Shown here in pieces: positions 54,501 through 61,000 of a DNA stretch of 64,000 nt. The DNA lies in the IMG/VR virus record IMGVR_UViG_3300036399_001571, positions 108,520 through 172,519 of that record; one strand, given 5' to 3'. A program made the position numbers and the translations under genes. Position 1 is the stretch's first letter; every line of letters starts with the position of its first letter. The notes under the pieces were generated by a model that did no database searches, had not been told where the DNA came from, and was given only the letters and a program-made list of their open reading frames with translations. The DNA comes from a virus.

Positions 54501-56448
54501 CAGCAGCCTCTAGAGCCCAATGCTCTGCTCCGTACTCATCATTGAAATACATTTTTGGATACTCTCCAGCGAGAAATCCGACTACATCCGTTCTGGATAA
54601 CGCATTTTTAAGCGACTCAAGGTCAATCCCATCGCCAGCCTTTGCCATAAGACTCATCACCATTCCGCTAGTGAGGTCTCTAATATTCTCCACCCTTACA
54701 GGCTCGCCCTTGTCGTTGAGGACAGTAATGAAACCGTTGGTTCTAATCTGTCGTTCTGCTTCTCGGTTGAAAGCCTGCATTTGAATAGTGTGGGCAATCT
54801 CGTGCTTCATAATATGTCGCGCAAATGCTCGTTCTTCAACCATTGCCGCAAGCTGCTTTGAATGCCCGTCAACGGTAACCAAGAAGTCAGTTAAAGCAGT
54901 TGCTCTTTCTGAATCGGTTTTACCACCAACAAAATCAATCCTCATTCTTTCGCCTGGAGCAAGACTTGGTATTAATGCTTCCTGATTATTCATTATCTCG
55001 GGAATATCAACATATATAACGCTCATCACGCGTTTGCTGTCTGGCGATGTGTACCCACCAGTAGATGCTTCGTCCATGCGTGGGTCGTCAGGACTTTTAA
55101 CTTGAAAATCTATACGTGCAATAGTTCTCATATGTTCTGGGTCAGCAATGAATGAGTCAAGAGCCGATTCAAGTAGAGCTCTTTCGGTTGTGTACCAGCG
55201 CTCTGTGTCTGCTGCAATCAAGCTCTTTTGACGCTCTGGAGTTAGGCCTGAAAAGCCCGGAACGTGCGCAAGTCTTGCTTTTACTATCTTGTCAATGTCC
55301 TCTGCGGATAGTCTTGTGCTTGTATCTATCGTCCATGCACCGCTGTCTCTCAGCTTCTGGAAAACCTCAAATACGTCGTCGTTTGTTTTTATCTTTTCAT
55401 CTGTTCTGATTACCCCAAGCGAGTCCATCAGGCTTGCGATGTTTATGTCCTGCTGAGCAAGCTTGTCTTGAGCGCGAATCATTCCATCAACAAATACCCT
55501 GCTATTTCTGTCGCTGAGGCTCGCTTCACGCCACTTTTTGATGTTCTTGATTCTTTTGCCGTTTTCATCACGCCATACGGTTCTACCGATTCCCGGTATT
55601 GCTCCGTTATCAAGCCATGATAGAAACTCAAAAAGTTTTTTTGTTGTGTGTTTTACACCAGTTTCTTTGCTGACATCAATCCCACTTGCCATCCTTTTAG
55701 CAAAGTCGAATATCTCTGATGCTGAAATTCCGAAACAGTTTGTTCCTGCATTGTCGGTGAACTGGTTTGCCGCAGGTGTACCTGGTGGGCATCTAAACTT
55801 TCCATTTTCATCAACAATGATTCCAAATGCGCTGGCAGCCCTAGCAATTAGAGACCTTCCTCTTTGCCCAATCGTTCTGCCTGGAAGCCTTTTTTCACTG
55901 TAGCCAGAAGGGTTGACAGTCTTTTCTCCGTTAAGACTAAATGGGTCAAGAGTTTGTTCTGATTCTTCGATTATCTCATCAGTTTTTTGGTTGACCTTAT
56001 ATTTTCTTATTCGTAGTTTTGGTTTTGCTGCGAGGATTTTTGCATACTCGTCAGCTGAAACAGAACGTGGCTCATCGACCCATCCAAAGTTTGGTTTCTT
56101 TACTGCAGTATTCCGCAATTTAACTGATGGGAAAAGATTGAGGATTTTGCCTTCTTCCCACTTTTGACCTGGAAGATAGTTGTACCCGTTTAGACGTTCA
56201 ACCATTCCAGGCGTTCCGCCTTTATTGGTCCTCTTTTTCCCGTCGGTGTCTTTGTATGTCTCGTTACCTGTTGCGCCATCAAGCGCCTTTACAGACAGCC
56301 CGGCGTTTAGCGTTGGCCTTGTTATTGATTCAGTTACAGCCTTCTTGAACGCAATTGCTGCGTCGTTGAGGTCTCGTCTGCCAGCGAGCGGTGATACAAG
56401 CCTCTCGGATGTGATTGTACGTGTTTTATAGAACGGCTTACCCGTCAT
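48550..56448 (-). CDS. Giant polyvalent protein with HEIAH peptidase and ART-like domains, 2632 aa
   Basis: Rough order: Cys motif FRCPPGTPAANQFTDNAGTN CF (about 237-258); metallopeptidase HEIAHTIQMQ (His at 549 and 553); coiled-coil region (about 720-930); ART-like region (about 1035-1150) with QSFVSGRI and GEEGALVLPPGKMKVVDV; two copies of a roughly 105-residue module beginning TPLVQPAEADIK or VPLVQPAEADIK (about 1235-1450); LSSG at about 1612 and 1649; a second toxin-like region with LVHETQYDPPLD (about 1790); FSSG at about 2047 and 2297; a final region with PVSGYVVHRSHNEEKKR. ATG at 56448 behind AAAGGGCGG is chosen over the ORF start at 56508. Probably carried in the particle and injected; that is inferred. 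Confidence 0.75.
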   Translation of the reverse strand: MTGKPFYKTRTITSERLVSPLAGRRDLNDAAIAFKKAVTESITRPTLNAGLSVKALDGATGNETYKDTDGKKRTNKGGTPGMVERLNGYNYLPGQKWEEGKILNLFPSVKLRNTAVKKPNFGWVDEPRSVSADEYAKILAAKPKLRIRKYKVNQKTDEIIEESEQTLDPFSLNGEKTVNPSGYSEKRLPGRTIGQRGRSLIARAASAFGIIVDENGKFRCPPGTPAANQFTDNAGTNCFGISASEIFDFAKRMASGIDVSKETGVKHTTKKLFEFLSWLDNGAIPGIGRTVWRDENGKRIKNIKKWREASLSDRNSRVFVDGMIRAQDKLAQQDINIASLMDSLGVIRTDEKIKTNDDVFEVFQKLRDSGAWTIDTSTRLSAEDIDKIVKARLAHVPGFSGLTPERQKSLIAADTERWYTTERALLESALDSFIADPEHMRTIARIDFQVKSPDDPRMDEASTGGYTSPDSKRVMSVIYVDIPEIMNNQEALIPSLAPGERMRIDFVGGKTDSERATALTDFLVTVDGHSKQLAAMVEERAFARHIMKHEIAHTIQMQAFNREAERQIRTNGFITVLNDKGEPVRVENIRDLTSGMVMSLMAKAGDGIDLESLKNALSRTDVVGFLAGEYPKMYFNDEYGAEHWALEAAAELWALRDLGLIYGDDIDAALEWMDDVSDGRYIDIRRRSDADGLREIEARYYENLGPDPELSGNSIAEVRERLEVAHKKELSLIEEWSQDSSTTNGDFIDALAGLEYNREAYNDAFDNLEATGESKDSPAFKNLNRKIKENNAKIALIEKKWAERFSSEDKDRRRSDVKKMRESVREKMFSEGNLRPKEMAARSRQQEIKNLQQQAEDMTEDEFVQKLADIEISLKEPGLSADDKSVLLEDKKMLRAIFKSKLEGSDDAKVWAKQRRELDTRIDEIVNPPRQQALKKTKKVKTDKAGASYAKKIQRDESLAMTEEQAIAVERLGDPELTDIGNLVDPDGNVSAVKNINRRYRRAQRSAGDLSPESETASLEDQIEKVLIPAMEAMDESSIPDDLEIEAEIYFGVTDSGFKDVSEYFDNQSFVSGRIITDESPHKPGEARDADGDVITRAGKEKTRVIVQVSKGDKGLFRTNETELGEEGALVLPPGKMKVVDVRPDGTIVLRVQEQDNVVDVLDRVSSSIGEEGPGAGQHAKGTKKKIDRVANKYVAQRRENGLSSTPSRPKREVEIEDKNVEVKRQVISAGGSFGEPPSEDYIAEIGKTPLVQPAEADIKDARDMYKARTGKEFDLSSIYLLNVEELLNYRARLYKAMLDPDFRNRDDNPYDYDGLIAEVDKTLAYRGEIVANLPKTPPRDYPYIPGTLERSPYETSIARVPLVQPAEADIKPDPVDPITGRPRLTTVFRMDVDELVNRRADVYRRLLNPDYANDRKGWQGTDRATLKSIDDELAKRGEIIANLPQPPEFDPDHVPGTKKRAPYKTSAGAALDPTTGSEVLGIPQTREERKVVRATRANMTFEDIKRVMAGESPKEVMNDMSRESLDPAVADVVARKSVEAILKDIEDAAVEFHAGIDKRPRVRMTENQLTKFADDGEFLPTETDDIVLESGPIGRRLERRLNPRTRRTAPKLSSGANIYRKIERAETFQDEDELGVKRGKEISEKPEKLSSGAIERTLKPGDLKKSPTQGFAKKEGRFGEERKAFDVYDIGGESVVFGGPTNDFEMESDTEIKNVPINPYAITGLDRTSDKGQELAEKWVAARAAHLSEGGSPGRSTNVDALLYASVRGDDDAAKEFDRLSEIGLKLIAEEREKSIEGISFSEDDLLQERKEGLDKIGVDDLYLVHETQYDPPLDADGNIILKPLSAYELTSDSGEKVTVQRHTIHFALNHMAGGHIARQQKPGSNVIVVRLRDVLENNPDSVDSLFPVDTVLTPKPGGGIKMPKGSFQVVKTTEDGDSNEMVRTALKELGAKHFFKPGEYSSSTGAESAVRRIAKGEGFNYQMHSNMPHAYIEMNASGTEEQLGRPSTLELWPQELARMSKNAQKSVGISDKFTGTTGVMVGDRFSSGRRTTNKPSKTQRVAGIAGSRATGRVLDAVLKRSGADEDTRERVKYGVNMAGALAAGGPVGFATALAVDVARRAGREVAERGLEEAVQRGKITQNQMDVAMSAVDRVAPNGLPDPVVDKLADAWTIASDFIDERVVTDENKQRLDEFGDIIRGEGAELLENAGEIVGSARDKVGKKFKKLKKKKNTEDGIGEDGISDGPDLAELRSRFGSESLPASSEYDDPFDGYNENDYTPAKTEYDPFGDSAFSSGKRAGRSSDAFRDEYNSRIGISKSTPNSAKPVSGYVVHRSHNEEKKRQIAASGKGNIGSDAIFEIGDNDVVGDGLTALGEIEVILKPEVSNRTAYGRGEALQSAHRPVAMNSNDPDDIADAIMNADGISSKKQNTEAMLHLLGAKMDKNFSSVNASMDENGKMAPVGSVDSSARSHEPFEAQILGGFKKNEVEGIHYPYSKVAKIAESEDISDVVNDRSLASKLEKLGFTPEEVAYFYSISGGKPLNTASMVKLKEYRAAKKIKEKYEGMGVGYVKFAHPQGINIENPRSYDKTASPTTRVDEIIKRNIDAEVEAELKKTLDSIRKSGQLDLMVD

Positions 56449-56464
56449 GGCGGGCCGCCCTTTC

Positions 56465-57913
56465 TTAGATTGTGTCAGTTTCTGCTTCGAGCAGCTGGAA
56501 TTCAACAAGGGACTTCATGAAATCTCCATCAAGAGTTTCATCTTCCTTCTTGCTCATTCCTTCGCCACCGGCAACCCAGCCTGCTGGGATTAAGTTTTCT
56601 TTGCCGAGTTCGCGAGCGCGCTTGAGAATGTGTCGCTTTGCAGCTTCTTTATCCTTTGCGCGACCAAATGCTTGGATTGCATTTCTGAGGTCAGACTCGT
56701 TCGAAATTGGGTATGAACCATCTGGAAGCGCGTTTCCTTCTTTGGCCATCGAATCACGCTGTTCTTCTGTGAATGCGCGCTTCAACGCAATTTCTGCTGC
56801 TTCAGCTTCAATCTCTTCTGCTTCTTCTGGTTCGTACTTGTCGTAACCAAGAACTTCGCCATCAAGAGCAACGAATACATCGTATGACTTTCCGTCAAAT
56901 CCTTCGATTTCAACAGCGTATGAGTCGATGCCTTCGAAGTTGTCTGGCTCAACAGCAACTACATGACCGTCAATTGACTTGACTGCGATTTCAGCTGCAT
57001 CGGTGAAGCTAATCAAATTGAGTTCATCAATTGCTGTCTTCTGTTCAAACACGCTTTCATCGAGCTTGTGCCAGCCCATAACTTCTGCAGAAGTTCCGTC
57101 GATGAATACTTCGACTGCCTTGCCATCCTTGCCCTGAACATCAATGACGAACATGTCAGCATCTGGTGAGTAACCTGAATCGATTACTTTTCCGTCGAAC
57201 ATTTCTTCAGCCATCCCCTCAACACTCAAGAGGCCTGGCATTCCTTTTTCTGCGATACATCCGCCTGGGCAGTTGTCGCAAACAGAAGTTACAGCAGAGT
57301 AAGACTTACGCTCAATTGCGCAGATGTAATCATGTTCGCCAAGCTCATCTGACTTCATTCCCATTGTCGCCATGCGGCGCTTGCGGAATTTTTCCATCAT
57401 GATATTTTGCTTCTCGGCTTCCGCCATGTCCTCTTCATCCTCGGAGTCCATGTCGTCCTCCATCGAGCCTTTTTCTTCTTCGGACATTTCTTCTTCGTCG
57501 TCCTCTTCGGACTCCATGTCCTCTTCTTCTTCGTCCACCATCTCTTCTTCATCGCCTTTTTTCTTAAACTTCTGCATGGCGGTATTGACTTTTTCCCCGC
57601 CATCCATCATGTCTTCTTCTTCCATGTCATCCTCTTCGGACTCCATGTCTTCTTCCATGCCCATACCCTTCATTGGCTTCTTCTTTGGCATCATGCCGTA
57701 CATCTTTTGCATGTCCTCTTCGGTCATGTCTTCATCAGCGATGTCAAGGTCTGTTGCCGGTACCATCTTCATCTCTACTGGCATAGCGCCACATTTGCCG
57801 CACACCTTTGCTCCTGGAGTGAAACCGCACGCAGATGCATCAGCTCCTTTGGCGCACTTGAGCACAGCCCCTTCGCTGTCAATACTCACTGTTGCCTTGT
57901 CGTCGTAAGCCAT
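56465..57913 (-). CDS. Acidic protein with DUF6582-like domain, 482 aa (scaffold candidate)
   Basis: A Cys-rich N-terminus (CAKGADASACGFTPGAKVCG then KCG) suggests a zinc ribbon. Residues about 60-175 are Met/Glu/Asp runs (EEDMESEEDDMEEEDMMD). Two PepSY-like or repeat domains follow (DGKAVEVFIDGTSAEVMGW and DGKSYDVFVALDGEVLGYDK). The end, GNALPDGSYPISNESDLRNA then IQAFGRAKDKEAAKRHILKR, matches my memory of DUF6582. Acidic, Met-rich proteins next to capsid genes are often scaffolds, but this is inference. Confidence 0.65.
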   Translation of the reverse strand: MAYDDKATVSIDSEGAVLKCAKGADASACGFTPGAKVCGKCGAMPVEMKMVPATDLDIADEDMTEEDMQKMYGMMPKKKPMKGMGMEEDMESEEDDMEEEDMMDGGEKVNTAMQKFKKKGDEEEMVDEEEEDMESEEDDEEEMSEEEKGSMEDDMDSEDEEDMAEAEKQNIMMEKFRKRRMATMGMKSDELGEHDYICAIERKSYSAVTSVCDNCPGGCIAEKGMPGLLSVEGMAEEMFDGKVIDSGYSPDADMFVIDVQGKDGKAVEVFIDGTSAEVMGWHKLDESVFEQKTAIDELNLISFTDAAEIAVKSIDGHVVAVEPDNFEGIDSYAVEIEGFDGKSYDVFVALDGEVLGYDKYEPEEAEEIEAEAAEIALKRAFTEEQRDSMAKEGNALPDGSYPISNESDLRNAIQAFGRAKDKEAAKRHILKRARELGKENLIPAGWVAGGEGMSKKEDETLDGDFMKSLVEFQLLEAETDTI

Positions 57914-58002
57914 AAAATAGAGCTCCTTGCGCCTAATGGTATGCAGAAGGCTAAATAGCCAACTGTTTATTAAATTATTTGTTTGTAAAAGTATAACCTA
58001 CC

Positions 58003-58017
58003 ATAGCGCCGCTATGG
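58003..58017. repeat. Perfect inverted repeat in intergenic gap
   Basis: CATAGCG and CGCTATG flank a single C in the 137-base gap between the two structural genes. No T-run follows, so it may be an operator or RNA hairpin rather than a terminator. Confidence 0.4.
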
Positions 58018-58050
58018 GAAGTATTAATAAAACGCTTTTCTAATTATCTA

Positions 58051-61000
58051 TTAACGTCTTCTTTGTGAGTTGTCGTGAAGCTGAAGAAGTTTTGTCCATT
58101 GAGTTGGAGACAAGAATCCTTTGGCTTTGAATTGAGAAACAAGGCTTTGAGCAAATCCACTCCATTTGGCATTTTCTGCCCAGCCCATTATTTCTTTTTG
58201 CATTCTTGGGGTTATGTTTTCTGGGGCTCCGTTGTTTTCTCGCCCGGAAGAGAGTTTTGTAACTGCTTCCTGACCAGAATTGGTTATTCTGCGAGCGGCT
58301 CTTCTTCCACTGCTCATAGAACCTCCACCCTTGACTGAGTCAACGGTTTCGCTTAAGTCGTACTTCTTGTTGAGTCTGTCAACTATTTCCTGAACTTCTT
58401 CATCAGAGTAACGAAGCGCTTTTCCAACACGAGGGCTGAATTTTGGCTGCTTGCCTTGTTCAAAGGTCTTTAGACGGCTGATTATCTTTGCCGCACCAAG
58501 CACCTCATCGATATCGTCCCACTTAACCTTTTTGCCACTTCTTTCAACGGCGTCAACAACGTTTCTCCAGAGCGAGAATTGGGGAATTGAGTTGTCAAAC
58601 TTGGTGCCGTCTTCACCGAATACTTCGCCAGCGCTTGGGATTATGCCTTGATTAACAAGTTGTTCAACTATTCCTGTTGGGACGCCTTCTTGTTTCCATT
58701 TTTTGAGCTGTATTGGTGTCGGCGTGAACGTCACTCCGTCAACTTCAAACGTCAGGGCTTCAGATAGTTCTGCATCTGACTCGACGCCAAGTGAATCTGA
58801 AAGCGCGGAAACAGAGAATCCGCCCTTGGAAATTTCTTGTGCAACGGTTTGCTCAGTCTCAACCATGTCTGCAGGGGACATGAGTCCAGCCATGTAGATT
58901 CCCTCGTCAAGGAAGTCATCATATTGCTCACGAGTGAGCTGGTTTCCGTCCTTGTCGTACCAGTACGGCTTAGCACCAAAGCCCCAAATTCCATCAATTA
59001 TGTCGCTTGTCTGGAAAGGGTTTGAACTGTCAGAGAATGCTCTGTCAATCAAGGCGTAAGCATCAGCTTCGGAAATGCCTGCTCCTTCTTTGAACATCTT
59101 CTCTGCTTCTATCTCGCTTATACCGAGGTAATCTGCAATTTGTTCTTTGCTCAATGGCTTGCCGTTTTCGTCTTTCAGAATTTGCTGCAGCTTCCTGGCG
59201 TCAAGCATCCACTTACCATCTGGAGACCTGTCGTTATTTTCTGAAGTTTTTCCAAACTTTATTTTGACATCAGCTGCCAACTCTCGGCCAACCTTGTTTC
59301 TTTGCAATTCACCAGGCATCCTGAGTCTTCCGGAACTGAATTTTTCAGTGCCGAATTCGTCTTTGCTTGGTCCAGGTCGCTTCTTGCCCGGAATTGTTGC
59401 TGCTCTCTGTCTTACGCCATCAGCAAACGCCTGTCTGTCGGCATCTGACATTGGTCGTCGTTTTGAACCCTGTGTTCTTCTGTTTCTTCCAGAGCTAAGT
59501 CCTGGAGCATCTCCTGGCTCCAGGAAGTCGGCTACATCGCCTTCAACCATGTCGAAGTTAGAGAGGTTGCTAGGTGAGAAAATGTCTTCAGGAAGACCGC
59601 CCTTGCTCTCTCTGTTTAGTGATACTCCGCTTTCCTCGAAAGACTCACCTATCCCAAAGAGGTCGCTTAGCTCTCTCTCTAGCCTGTTGATTGCACCGTA
59701 GTACATGTCGCTGAGTTTTGCAGCAAAATCTTCCGGCTTTGTTGTGTTGTTGATTGAGTCAACCAAGTCTTCAATTTCATTTATTTGACTCTGCAGTGAG
59801 GAGCGAATGAACGAATCGTCGATTGCCTCGATATCTTCAAGTACTCCTTGGATTTCCTGAGCATCAAATCTCATCGAATCAACGGCATCAGCGGCATCCC
59901 CGTCAGCATCGTCTATATGCTTTTGCATTGCTGACTCGAAGTCAACCTTGCCGCCATCTCTCCAGCTGTTTCTGTACGAATTTTCTAGAAGGCCTATCTT
60001 TTCGCGCAAATCATCGGTTTGCTGATTCAGGAGTGCAAGATTCTCTACATGGTCTTCCAGCTGTGATTCGATGTCATATATTGCTGAATCAAGTCTGTCA
60101 ATAAATTCCATATCATCATCTGAAATTTGTCCAGTCAAATCATCGATGCTTGGTGTACTTTGCTTTGTGATTTTCTTACCATCAAGAGCTGCGCGGATGT
60201 ATTCATCCCTCGTAGCAACTAAGTCATCGATTGCGTCAATAGCTTTTTTATGGTCTTCTAGAGCAATCCTTCCACGTCCACCATTTGGAAGGAAGCCAAT
60301 TTTCCCATCAAGAGCATCCTGTGTTACTGGATTGTTGAACTGCCCGCTCTTTTCAAACTCGGACTTGATGTCTTCTGGTGACCTTCCAGAACTCAGGCGT
60401 CCACCGCCAGGAATCCTGCTAGAAACCAAACTTCTCGTTCTTCTTCCAGAAGAGAAAGACGTTCCTTGAGGGACTCCAGGTTGTGTTGGATTGATTGGGG
60501 CAACTGCGCCGTCAATCAAGCCCTCAATCTTGTGGAGACTGAAACTTCTATACTGACCCGATTCCTCATCAAGTCCTATGAAGTATATTCCTCCGCCCTT
60601 CTTGGTCATCATTCCGGTTGGATAAACCATTCGTGGCTTGCCGTTGTAAGTAAATGAGATGACCTCACCGTTTCTGCGTATGGAATCAAAGTCATACTTT
60701 TCAACAGGAACCGCAGGCAAGTTTGCCGCGATGTGCCTTGAGTTTGAGCCAGCCTCATCCGTTCTCTTGAGAGCGTCTGTGACTAAGCCAATTTCCTCAG
60801 CAGGAGTTTCGTCGTATCTAGAGCGAACCCCGGATGAAAGTCTGCTGTTTTCTTTCATCAATTCAGCCTGGATATCGCTAGCTTCGTCTGCCCAGTCTTC
60901 TGCGCTCCAGTCAAGGCGTGATTCATCTATCTGCGCCATCATCCGGACATATTCCTGTCTGTCTGCGCGCTCTCTTGAAGCTCTCTTGTAATTTTCGTAC

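Noticed and set aside
57407-57958. Long plus-strand ORFs opposite the acidic protein (Phe/His- or Ser-rich)
   Set aside because: They are antisense shadows of GAA/GAT repeats in the gene at 56465-57913.
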